Shown: positions 45,511 through 53,028 of the stretch, piece by piece
How the letters are laid out: the number at the start of each line of letters is the position of its first letter
Position numbering within the stretch: the stretch's first letter is position 1
Source: Streptomyces sp. NBC_00273
GTDB lineage: Bacteria; Actinomycetota; Actinomycetes; Streptomycetales; Streptomycetaceae
Reading direction: 5' to 3'
Assembly: GCF_036178145.1 (NCBI RefSeq)
Contig: NZ_CP108067.1
Span: forward strand, 4,216,001 to 4,280,000
Length of the DNA: 64,000 bases
Program-made: the position numbers and the translations under genes
Notes under the pieces: generated by a model
What the model was told of the DNA's origin: nothing
The model's input: only the letters and a program-made list of their open reading frames with translations
The model's database searches: none

Positions 45511-47169
45511 GTGCAGGAACAGGCACAGGCACAGGACGACCTGATCATCCGGGCGCAGGCCTGGCTGGCCGAGGACCCGGACCCGGAGACGGCCGCGGAA
45601 CTGTCCGCGCTCATCGAGGCCGGCGACACCGCGGAGCTCGCGGACCGTTTCTCGGGCACCCTGCAGTTCGGCACCGCCGGACTGCGCGGTGAGATCGGCG
45701 CCGGCCCGATGCGGATGAACCGCGGCGTGGTCATCCGGGCCGCGGCGGGCCTCGCGGCCTACCTGAAGGCCCAGGGCCACGACGGCGGCCTGGTCGTCGT
45801 CGGCTACGACGCCCGCTACAAGTCGGCGGACTTCGCCCGCGACACCGCGGCCGTCATGACCGGCGCCGGGCTGCGCGCGGCCCTCCTGCCCCGCCCGCTG
45901 CCGACGCCCGTCCTCGCGTACGCGATAAGGCACCTCGGCGCCGTCGCCGGCGTCGAGGTGACCGCGAGCCACAACCCGCCCCGGGACAACGGCTACAAGG
46001 TCTACCTCGGCGACGGCTCGCAGATCGTCTCCCCGGCCGACACCGAGATCGCGGCGCAGATCGCGGCGGTCGAGAAGCTGGCCGACGTACCGCGCCCGGA
46101 GTCCGGCTGGCAGGAGCTCGGCGACGAGGTCCTGGAGGCGTACCTGGCGCGCACGGACGCCGTCCTGACCCCCGGCTCCCCCCGGGGCGTGCGGACCGTC
46201 TACACGGCCATGCACGGCGTCGGCAAGGACGTCGTCATGGCGGCCTTCGCCCGGCACGGCTTCCCGGAGCCGGTGCTCGTCGCCGAGCAGGCCGAGCCCG
46301 ACCCGGCCTTCCCGACGGTGGCGTTCCCGAACCCGGAGGAGCCGGGCGCGATGGACCTGGCCTTCGCGAAGGCCGCCGAGGTCCAGCCCGACATCGTGAT
46401 CGCCAACGACCCCGACGCGGACCGCTGCGCCGTGGCCGTGCCCACCGCGGACGGGTGGCGGATGCTGCGCGGCGACGAGGTCGGCGCGCTGCTGGCGGCC
46501 CACCTGGTCCACAAGGGTGCTCGCGGCGTCTTCGCCGAGTCCATCGTCTCCTCCAGCCTCCTGGGCCGGATCGCGGAGGCGGCGGGCGTCGGCTACGAGG
46601 AGACCCTCACCGGCTTCAAGTGGATCGCCCGCGTCGAGGGCCTGCGCTACGGCTACGAGGAGGCGCTCGGCTACTGCGTGGACCCCGAGGGCGTCCGCGA
46701 CAAGGACGGCGTCACCGCCGCCCTGCTGGTGGCGGAGCTGGCCTCGGTGCTCAAGGAGCAGGGCCGCACCCTGACCGACCTGCTGGACGACCTGGCGATG
46801 GCCCACGGCCTGCACGCCACGGACCAGCTGTCGGTGCGCGTCTCGGACCTGTCGATCATCGCCGACGCGATGGCGGCGCTGCGCGCGCAGCCACCGGTGT
46901 CGCTGGCGGGTCTGCGGGTGGTCTCGGCGGAGGACCTGTCCAAGGGCACGGAGAGCCTCCCGCCCACGGACGGCCTGCGCTACTACCTGGACGGCGAGTA
47001 CAAGGCCCGGGTCATCGCCCGCCCGTCGGGTACCGAGCCGAAGCTGAAGTGCTACCTGGAGGTCGTGGTCCCGGTGGCCGAGGCCTCCGACCTGGCGGCG
47101 GCCCGCGTCCGCGGCCAGGAGGTCCTGGACGCGATCAAGAAGGACCTCTCCGCGGCCATGGGCATCTGA
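45511..47169 (+). CDS. Phosphomannomutase/phosphoglucomutase-family enzyme, probably a phosphopentomutase
   Basis: The 552-residue alpha-D-phosphohexomutase has FGTAGLRGEIGAGPMRMN, the phosphoserine loop VTASHNPPRDNGYKV, the metal loop VIANDPDADRCAVAV, the sugar loop ALGYCVDPEGVRDKDG and the phosphate-binding RPSGTEPKLKCYLE. Members of this long subgroup can act on ribose or deoxyribose phosphates as well as hexose phosphates. Being co-transcribed with PNP and sharing an operator motif with deoC, it probably converts (deoxy)ribose 1-phosphate to 5-phosphate here. GGCGGA precedes GTG 45511. Confidence 0.9.
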   Translation: MQEQAQAQDDLIIRAQAWLAEDPDPETAAELSALIEAGDTAELADRFSGTLQFGTAGLRGEIGAGPMRMNRGVVIRAAAGLAAYLKAQGHDGGLVVVGYDARYKSADFARDTAAVMTGAGLRAALLPRPLPTPVLAYAIRHLGAVAGVEVTASHNPPRDNGYKVYLGDGSQIVSPADTEIAAQIAAVEKLADVPRPESGWQELGDEVLEAYLARTDAVLTPGSPRGVRTVYTAMHGVGKDVVMAAFARHGFPEPVLVAEQAEPDPAFPTVAFPNPEEPGAMDLAFAKAAEVQPDIVIANDPDADRCAVAVPTADGWRMLRGDEVGALLAAHLVHKGARGVFAESIVSSSLLGRIAEAAGVGYEETLTGFKWIARVEGLRYGYEEALGYCVDPEGVRDKDGVTAALLVAELASVLKEQGRTLTDLLDDLAMAHGLHATDQLSVRVSDLSIIADAMAALRAQPPVSLAGLRVVSAEDLSKGTESLPPTDGLRYYLDGEYKARVIARPSGTEPKLKCYLEVVVPVAEASDLAAARVRGQEVLDAIKKDLSAAMGI

Positions 47170-47631
47170 TCCCGCCGGCGCGTCCCGCGCGCCTCGGCCC
47201 GGGGGGCCTCACCGGCTTCGCGCCACCGTGCCGGACTCCGTCCGTCGGGCACGGGGCCGGGGCTTAGGCCCCCTGTCCGGCCCGGTCCCGCCCCGTCCGG
47301 CGGGACCGGGCCTCTTACTTGCTCCCCCCTCGGCCCCTTGAGCTCCGGCTCGGGGGCCGTCGGCGTTCTCGGACGGCCCCAGCGGGACGGAACGTCGGCC
47401 GCACCGCGCAGAAGTGCCTGGCCTCCCCGCGACCGGGACCGGCGCAACGCCTCTGCCGCGACCAGGGCGGTCCGCACACAGGCCGAAAGCCGACGCAACG
47501 GCGCGAAGCCTCCCCCGCGACCGGGGCCGACCGCACGCCGGTCGGAGGCCGGCGCAGCCGCGCGAGCGGGGCGTCGAGGGGAGTGCGGGGCGTCGAGGAG
47601 GGGTGCGGGGCGTCGAGAGGTGTGCCGGGCG
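47170..47631. other. Gap with terminator and degenerate repeats
   Basis: No gene is seen. A terminator hairpin lies at 47279-47312. Then come about three imperfect ~60-70 bp repeats (roughly 47385-47565; shared words GCGACCGGG, GGCGCAACG, CCGCACGCC) and four ~20-bp units at 47566-47643. Confidence 0.6.
47279..47312 (+). terminator. 14-bp hairpin terminator after the phosphomutase gene
   Basis: GGCCCGGTCCCGCC pairs perfectly with GGCGGGACCGGGCC across a six-base loop and is followed by TCTTACTT, a partly T-rich run. Confidence 0.85.
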
Positions 47632-47643
47632 TCAGGAAGGAGT
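47566..47643 (+). repeat. Tandem repeat, 4 x ~20 bp
   Basis: Four units begin GCGGGGCGTCGAG (third GCGGGGCGTCGAGAGGTGT, fourth GCCGGGCGTCAGGAAGGAGT). The last unit enters the 3' end of the lipoprotein gene. Confidence 0.85.
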
Positions 47644-48246
47644 GGGCGTCGGGCGGACCAGTTCGCCCAGCGTCGGCACCGACTCCGGCCGCGAACGGAC
47701 CGCCTCCGTGCACTCCCACGCCCGCGGCGGATCCACGTCCGGCCCGCCCAGGATCACCGGGCCCGGGGTCGCCTTCAGGGCCTCGCTGCCCGCGAGCGTG
47801 CACACGATCTGCGAGAGCGCCACCGGCGGCAGGTCCTCCGGTTTGCGGCTGAGCCGCACCGTGCCCGCCGGATCGCCCGCCCTCGGCACTCCCGCGGACA
47901 GCCCGATCGGGACCTCGCTCGTGAAGCCGGCGTCCCGCTCCTCCGTGCTCGGCGTCCGCTCCAGCGCTTCCAGCAGCCCCTGCGCGACCAGCGCCAGGGG
48001 GTCCCGTACGGGCTTCTTCTCGGGCACCGGAACCACTCGCTCCACGCCCACCAGCTGCGATCCGCAAACCAGTTCCACGGTGGCCCGGAAGCCCTGTACC
48101 CCGCTCGGCTGCTCCTGCGTGTCGCACGACACCCGCGACGGTGCCGGGCCCACGTCCACCGGCACGGTCGTCGCCCTGATCCCACACGCCGACGTCGCGA
48201 GCAACAGGACCGCGACCACCGGCAGCGCCCTACGCATCCTCGTCAC
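47632..48246 (-). CDS. Lipoprotein in the afsQ operon
   Basis: The 204-residue product has a signal peptide and lipobox (RRALPVVAVLLLATSACG) and a mature domain of GerMN-like flavour (RDPLALVAQGLLEALERTPS, then FTSEVPIGLSAG and LSQIVCTLAGS). It ends in PTPTPS. Cysteines at SCDTQE, LVCGS, IVCTL and ECTEA could form disulfides outside the membrane. GTG 48246 lies inside the afsQ2 stop region (17-base overlap), so it is co-translated with the sensor kinase. It may modulate signal detection by AfsQ2 or be a cell-envelope effector. Confidence 0.88.
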   Translation of the reverse strand: MTRMRRALPVVAVLLLATSACGIRATTVPVDVGPAPSRVSCDTQEQPSGVQGFRATVELVCGSQLVGVERVVPVPEKKPVRDPLALVAQGLLEALERTPSTEERDAGFTSEVPIGLSAGVPRAGDPAGTVRLSRKPEDLPPVALSQIVCTLAGSEALKATPGPVILGGPDVDPPRAWECTEAVRSRPESVPTLGELVRPTPTPS

Positions 48247-49717
48247 CCGCGATCACCTTTCCCACGTCCACCGGCAGCCGCAGCGTGAACAGCGCCCCGC
48301 CGCCCGCCACGTTGGCGGCCGTGATGTCGCCGCCGTGGATGTGCGCGTTCTCCATGGCGATCGACAGGCCGAGCCCGCTGCCGTCCGACTTCGGCCGCGA
48401 CGCGCTCGCCTTGTAGAAGCGGTCGAAGACGTGCGGCAGGACCTCCTCGGGGATGCCCGGACCGTTGTCCTGCACCGCGATCACCAGCCACTCCCCCTCC
48501 ACCGTCACCGACACCCGTACCGGCGAGCCGCCGTGCTTGAGGGCGTTGCCGATCAGGTTGGCGAGGATGACGTCGAGGCGGCGCGGGTCGAGGCGGACCA
48601 CGATGCCCCGCTCGGCGTCGAGTTCGACCGCATCGAGCCAGGCCCGGGCGTCGATGCAGGCCGTGACCTGGTCGGCGACGTTCACGTCGTCCAGCACCAG
48701 CCTGGCCGTACCCGCGTCGAAGCGGGTGACTTCCATCAGGTTCTCCACCAGATCGTTGAGGCGGCGCGTCTCGCTGACGACGAGGGCCACGGCCGGTGCG
48801 ATCATCGGATCGAGGTCGTCGACCTCTTCCTCCAGCACCTCGGCCACCGCCGTCAGCGCGGTCAGCGGCGTCCGCAGCTCGTGCGACATGTCGGCGACGA
48901 AGCGCCGGCTCGACTCCTCCCGCGCGCTCATGTCGGCGACCTTCTTCTCCAGCGCTTCGGCCGTCTTGTTGAAGGTGTGCGACAGGTCGGCGAGTTCGTC
49001 CGTGCCCGACACGTCGAGGCGGTGGTCCAGCTCGCCCTCGCCGAGCCGCCGCGCCGCGTCCCCGAGCCGCTGCACGGGCTTGAGCACGGTACGGGCCGCG
49101 GCCTGCGCCAGCAGGGCGGAGCCGAGCAGCGCGAGACCGGTGGCGATGGTCAGCGACCAGCCGAGCGCGTTCAGGTCGTCCCGCTCCTGCGCCAGGGACT
49201 TGGACATGTAGCCGGTGAGCCCGCCGCCGACGATCCGCGTCCCGCCGATCAGGTACGGATTGCCGTGCGGCTTCGTCCGCTGCCAGTACACGTGGTACTC
49301 GGAGTCGTTCGCGGCGGTGGTCTTCTGCCGGTCGTTGACCGCGTTCTGCAAGGACTTCGGTACGTTGGCCAGCCCGAAGGAGTCGGGCCCCGCCGCGCCG
49401 AAGACCTGCCGGTTGTCCTTGCCCACCTGCACCAGCAGCACGCTGTATCCGGGGCTGCTGCCCGCCATCAGTTCGGCGGTGCGCTGCAGCTCCTCGGCGG
49501 TGGGGTCGGCGGGCAGCGCGGCGGCACGGTTCTGCATCTCCTGCCGGAAGTCGCCGAGTGCCGCGTCCTGGACGCGGGTGAGGACGGCCTCGCGGTTGAG
49601 CCAGTAGGCGATGCCGGAGGCCGAGACGGCGGCCGTGAGCGCGACCAGGGAGAACACCATGAGGAGCCGCAGCCGCAGGCTGGTCCAGCGCCGGCCCGCG
49701 AGCAACGCCCGGATCAC
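48230..49717 (-). CDS. afsQ2: Sensor histidine kinase AfsQ2
   Basis: The 495-residue kinase has a first membrane span (LRLLMVFSLVALTAAVSASG), an extracytoplasmic sensor domain (~40-190), a second span (SLTIATGLALLGSALLAQAA) and a HAMP domain. The phospho-acceptor motif DMSHELRTPLTAL has His279, and the ATPase boxes follow: NLIGNALKHGG (N), VQDNGPGIPEEV (G1), GSGLGLSIAM (G2). Its GTG start overlaps the afsQ1 stop (GTGA). The AfsQ1/AfsQ2 system of S. coelicolor responds to nutrient conditions such as glutamate as nitrogen source and affects antibiotic production and development. Confidence 0.95.
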   Translation of the reverse strand: MIRALLAGRRWTSLRLRLLMVFSLVALTAAVSASGIAYWLNREAVLTRVQDAALGDFRQEMQNRAAALPADPTAEELQRTAELMAGSSPGYSVLLVQVGKDNRQVFGAAGPDSFGLANVPKSLQNAVNDRQKTTAANDSEYHVYWQRTKPHGNPYLIGGTRIVGGGLTGYMSKSLAQERDDLNALGWSLTIATGLALLGSALLAQAAARTVLKPVQRLGDAARRLGEGELDHRLDVSGTDELADLSHTFNKTAEALEKKVADMSAREESSRRFVADMSHELRTPLTALTAVAEVLEEEVDDLDPMIAPAVALVVSETRRLNDLVENLMEVTRFDAGTARLVLDDVNVADQVTACIDARAWLDAVELDAERGIVVRLDPRRLDVILANLIGNALKHGGSPVRVSVTVEGEWLVIAVQDNGPGIPEEVLPHVFDRFYKASASRPKSDGSGLGLSIAMENAHIHGGDITAANVAGGGALFTLRLPVDVGKVIAGDEDA

Positions 49718-50391
49718 TGTGGGGAGTCCAGGCGGTAGCCGACGCCCCGGACGGTACGGATCAAGGTCGGCGAGGACGGCACGTCCTCGACCTTGGCGCG
49801 CAGCCGCTGCACGCAGGCGTCGACGAGCCGCGAGTCACCGAGGTAGTCGTGCTCCCAGACCAGCCGCAGCAGCTGCTGGCGCGAGAGCGCCTGCCCGGGC
49901 CGGCGGCTCAGTTCGAGCAGCAGCCGCAGCTCGGTCGGCGTGAGCTGCAGGTCCTCGCCGTTCTTCGTCACGGTCATGGCGGCCCGGTCGATGACCAGGG
50001 AGCCGAAGCTCGCCGAATCGCTCGACTCGCGCTCGCCGCGGCGCAGTACGGCCCGGATCCGGGCGTCGAGGACCCGGCCCTGGACGGGCTTGACCACGTA
50101 GTCGTCGGCTCCGGACTCCAAGCCGACGACCACGTCGATGTCATCGCTGCGCGCGGTGAGCAGGATGATCGGCAGCTGGTCGGTGCGGCGGATCCGCCGG
50201 CACACCTCGAAGCCGTCGATCCCGGGCAGCATCACGTCCAGCACGATCAGATCCGGCCGCTGCTCGCGCAGCAGTTTCAGGCCGTCCTCGCCCGTCGCCG
50301 CAGTGGCCACACGGTGGCCCTGGCGAGACAGGGAGAGTTCGAGGGCCGTGCGGATGGCGTCGTCGTCCTCGATCAGCAACAGGAAAGGCAC
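49714..50391 (-). CDS. afsQ1: OmpR-type response regulator AfsQ1
   Basis: The 225-residue regulator begins with PFLLLIEDDDAIRTALELSL. The phosphorylated aspartate is Asp52 in LIVLDVMLPGIDGFEV, with LLTARSDD and DYVVKPV completing the receiver site. The C-terminal winged helix has LTPTELRLLLELSRRPGQAL and ACVQRLRAKVED. The start GTG 50391 gives the same length as the S. coelicolor protein; an ATG at 50409 is less likely. It is divergent from sigQ, and a perfect AfsQ1-type binding site lies between them. Confidence 0.97.
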   Translation of the reverse strand: MPFLLLIEDDDAIRTALELSLSRQGHRVATAATGEDGLKLLREQRPDLIVLDVMLPGIDGFEVCRRIRRTDQLPIILLTARSDDIDVVVGLESGADDYVVKPVQGRVLDARIRAVLRRGERESSDSASFGSLVIDRAAMTVTKNGEDLQLTPTELRLLLELSRRPGQALSRQQLLRLVWEHDYLGDSRLVDACVQRLRAKVEDVPSSPTLIRTVRGVGYRLDSPQ

Positions 50392-50471
50392 GGGCTCATT
50401 CTGTCCCATCGGCCGTCGGGAGTTCGACCGTCGTGCGACGTGATCCTGTCGGGGCCCTGTCAGAAGTCGCT

Positions 50472-50487
50472 GTGACACGGCTGTGAC
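50472..50487 (+). promoter_or_regulatory. AfsQ1 binding site in the afsQ1-sigQ gap
   Basis: GTGAC-N6-GTGAC fits the published AfsQ1 consensus GTnAC-n6-GTnAC exactly. It lies 81 bases before afsQ1 and 94 bases before sigQ, so it could serve either promoter. Confidence 0.8.
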
Positions 50488-50580
50488 AGTCGACGGACAC
50501 CGCGGTTAAGTCGGCCGGGCAATCTTTTCATCAACGCACGACGGACCGAAGCAGAGACACTCCACGACGGGGGGCGCGAG

Positions 50581-51279
50581 ATGAACACGCTGCACAGCAC
50601 CACGACCAGCGCGGTCGTCACGCGGCTGCACGATGTGAACCGCCGGGCGGGTGTCCGTACGGTGGCGGTCGCCCGTCCCCGGCCGGCCCACGTCGTAGCC
50701 ATTGACGCAAACCAGTACCAGGCGGTTCCCGCCGCCGAGCAGGCTCCTTCCTCCACCTCGGAGGCGGAGTTCACGGCGTACGTCCAGGAGCGGCGCGCCG
50801 CCCTGTACGCGACGGCCTTCCACCTCACCGGCGACCGGTACGAGGCCGAGGACCTGCTGCAGAGCGCGCTGTTCTCCACCTACCGCGCCTGGGACCGGAT
50901 CAGCGACAAGGCGGCCGTCGGCGGGTACCTGCGCCGCACGATGACGAACCTGCACATCAGCGCGTGGCGTCGGCGGAAGCTGAACGAGTACCCGACGGAG
51001 GAGCTGCCGGAGACGGCCTCCGACACGGACGCGATGCGCGGTACGGAGCTGCGCGCGGTGCTGTGGCAGGCCCTGACCCGGATCCCGGAGCCGCAGCGCA
51101 CGATGCTGGTGCTCCGCTACTACGAGGGCCGCACGGACCCGGAGATCGCCGAGATCCTCGGCATCAGCGTCGGCACGGTGAAGTCGAGCATCTGGCGCTC
51201 GCTGCGCCGCCTGCGGGAGGACGAGGCGCTCAGCTTCGGCCGTGACGAGGCGGAGTCCTTCGAGGAGCTCGTCGCGTAA
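50581..51279 (+). CDS. sigQ: SigE-family sigma factor SigQ
   Basis: The 232-residue factor has a ~60-residue N-terminal extension. Region 2 is TAYVQERRAALYATAFHLTG, DRYEAEDLLQSALFSTYRAW and YLRRTMTNLHISAWRRRK; region 4 is IPEPQRTMLVLRYYEGRTDP, EIAEILGISVGTVKSSIWRS. Divergent from afsQ1/afsQ2, it is the ortholog by position of S. coelicolor sigQ, reported to interact genetically with the AfsQ system. GGGGGGCGCGAG precedes ATG 50581. A terminator with A- and T-runs follows. Confidence 0.95.
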   Translation: MNTLHSTTTSAVVTRLHDVNRRAGVRTVAVARPRPAHVVAIDANQYQAVPAAEQAPSSTSEAEFTAYVQERRAALYATAFHLTGDRYEAEDLLQSALFSTYRAWDRISDKAAVGGYLRRTMTNLHISAWRRRKLNEYPTEELPETASDTDAMRGTELRAVLWQALTRIPEPQRTMLVLRYYEGRTDPEIAEILGISVGTVKSSIWRSLRRLREDEALSFGRDEAESFEELVA

Positions 51280-51348
51280 CGCGGCACACACAAAAGCCAT
51301 CGGGCCAGGGGGCCCGTCCTACGGGGGTGGGACGGGGGTCGCGGGGGG

Positions 51349-51394
51349 AAAAGGCGGGATCAAGCGGACGGGGGTCCGCCTGATCCCGCCTTTT
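51349..51394. terminator. Bidirectional terminator between sigQ and the NlpC/P60 gene
   Basis: AAAAGGCGGGATCA pairs with TGATCCCGCCTTTT, with a further inner GCGGA/TCCGC stem after one mismatch. The A-run and T-run give U-tails in both directions. Confidence 0.93.
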
Positions 51395-51433
51395 CGCATG
51401 TCCGTGCGCGCGCGGGCTGCACGGACGGCCGGG

Positions 51434-52504
51434 TCACAGGCGCTTGGCGCTGCGCAGGGCGGCGGCGTAGTAGCCGTTGCCGTCGAGTCGGGAGGCGCCG
51501 CCCTTGTCGCCGATGGTGGGGCCGTTGGCCTCTTCACGGCTCGATATGAAGATCTTGTGCCCCTCGGTGTCGTTGCCGAGGTACATGCCGGTGTGGTCCA
51601 GACGGTCGCCGGTGCGCGCGTCGAGCTTGAAGAACACCAGGTCGCCCGGCTGGAGGACGTCGACGGAGGCCGGCCGGTCCTGCGGGCCGACGCCCTTGAG
51701 GGGCAGGATGTCCACGCCGGTCTTCGAGCGGGCCATTCCGTTGGCGGTGCGCGGCAGTCCGTTGCCGCCGGTGTCGGAGGCCATGAGGGGGAAGCGGCCG
51801 CGGTAGCCGAAGACCGTGCGGATGAATCCGGAGCAGTCCAGGGCCCGGTGCTTGACCTTCTCCGGTGTTTCCGTGGTGCCGTTGCGGAAGGTGTACGGGA
51901 TGCCGAGGTAGTCGTAGAAGTCCGACTGCTCCAGGCGGAGGTCGTTGCCCACGGAGCCCTTCGGGTTGAGCGGCCCGAAAGCCGCGTCGCCAGCGTACTG
52001 GACGCCGGCCGCGTCCTTCTTGACCGGTGCCTGGTCCCCGTACTGGAAGGCGATGGCGAAGAGGTCGTCCTCCTCGCTCCCGTGGTACTTCTTGAACCAG
52101 TCCTGGAACCACTGCTCGCGTTCCGCGCCGTTGCGCCAGCTCTCCGGCAGCAGGCGGACCCAGTCGTCGGTGACGACGCGGGTCTTGGTGGTGGCCGGCT
52201 CGGTGAAGGTACGGCTCTTGCCGGTGAGCGACGCGGTGCGCGCGCCGTCCGTGAAGGTGGCGAGGACGGCGCCGTCGGCGCCCCGCAGGACCGAGCGCTG
52301 CGGGTTCTTCAGCCGCTCCCACTTCTGGGCGCCCTGCTGGGCGCCGGCCTGTTGCGCCTGGTCGGTGACGCGCAGCACGGCGGGGGCCTTGGCCTGCTCC
52401 TCCTTGCGCAACTCGTAGGTGAAGTACGCGCTGCCGGCCAGCAGGATCCCCACGACGGCGGCGTGCAGGACGGGGTGGGTGCGGCGGGCGGGCTTGGCGG
52501 TCAT
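51434..52504 (-). CDS. NlpC/P60-like membrane-anchored hydrolase, last gene of the CapBC operon
   Basis: The 356-residue protein has one N-terminal membrane anchor (HPVLHAAVVGILLAGSAYFT) and an external domain. HRALDCSGFIRTVFGYRG has the catalytic Cys; LDHTGMYLGNDTEGHK has the His; PGDLVFFKLD precedes it, as in NlpC/P60 peptidases. Such enzymes cut gamma-D-Glu bonds in peptidoglycan stem peptides. A gamma-glutamyl-directed peptidase beside a polyglutamate-synthase-like pair could release, trim or anchor the polymer. It lies 41 bases downstream of capC in the same direction. ATG 52504. Confidence 0.85.
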   Translation of the reverse strand: MTAKPARRTHPVLHAAVVGILLAGSAYFTYELRKEEQAKAPAVLRVTDQAQQAGAQQGAQKWERLKNPQRSVLRGADGAVLATFTDGARTASLTGKSRTFTEPATTKTRVVTDDWVRLLPESWRNGAEREQWFQDWFKKYHGSEEDDLFAIAFQYGDQAPVKKDAAGVQYAGDAAFGPLNPKGSVGNDLRLEQSDFYDYLGIPYTFRNGTTETPEKVKHRALDCSGFIRTVFGYRGRFPLMASDTGGNGLPRTANGMARSKTGVDILPLKGVGPQDRPASVDVLQPGDLVFFKLDARTGDRLDHTGMYLGNDTEGHKIFISSREEANGPTIGDKGGASRLDGNGYYAAALRSAKRL

Positions 52505-52545
52505 CGGTGCGCTCCGGGCGGTGCGGGTGGTCGGGCTGGCGTCGG

Positions 52546-53028
52546 TCAGGCGTGCGGCATGAAGCCGAGCAGGATGCCCGAGGTCAGGACGACGTACGTC
52601 ATGAGGGTCGCGGAGCCGGTGGCGAGCAGCGTGGCGCCCTTGGGCTGGCGGACGAGCTGATAGGCGATCAGTCCGGGGACGATGAAGCCGAGGGTCTGGT
52701 TCGCGTACAGCAGGGGGAACTTCATCTGGAGCACGATCACGACCGTGGCCTGGAGGAGCACTCCGATGAGGACGACGGCCGCGAACAGGCGCTTGCCGTA
52801 GAGGATGACGAACTTCTGGGTGACGAGGGTGAGCGCGTACGTCAGGGCGGTGATGCCGACGACGAGCGCGGCGCGCTGCAGGTCCTCGATGAGGGTGAGC
52901 GCGAGCCAGCCGGGGGTGATCATGCCGCCGGGCGAGAGGTTCGTCGTCAGGTAGCACAGCAGGGAGAACAGCAGGCCCAGCGCGATGCCGATCGCGGCGA
53001 TCTCGGGGGTGAGGACTGCGGGGATCAA
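52546..53028 (-). CDS. CapC/PgsC-like polyglutamate synthase membrane subunit
   Basis: The 160-residue protein has about five membrane spans and begins IPAVLTPEIAAIGIALGLLF. The conserved N-terminal block SLLCYLTTNLSPGGMITPGW matches the PgsC/CapC family, including the PGG-x-hydrophobic-xP motif. With CapB it would form the catalytic core of poly-gamma-glutamate synthase. TTG 53028 overlaps the capB stop (TTGA) and has AGGAG before it, so the two are translated together. Confidence 0.85.
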   Translation of the reverse strand: MIPAVLTPEIAAIGIALGLLFSLLCYLTTNLSPGGMITPGWLALTLIEDLQRAALVVGITALTYALTLVTQKFVILYGKRLFAAVVLIGVLLQATVVIVLQMKFPLLYANQTLGFIVPGLIAYQLVRQPKGATLLATGSATLMTYVVLTSGILLGFMPHA

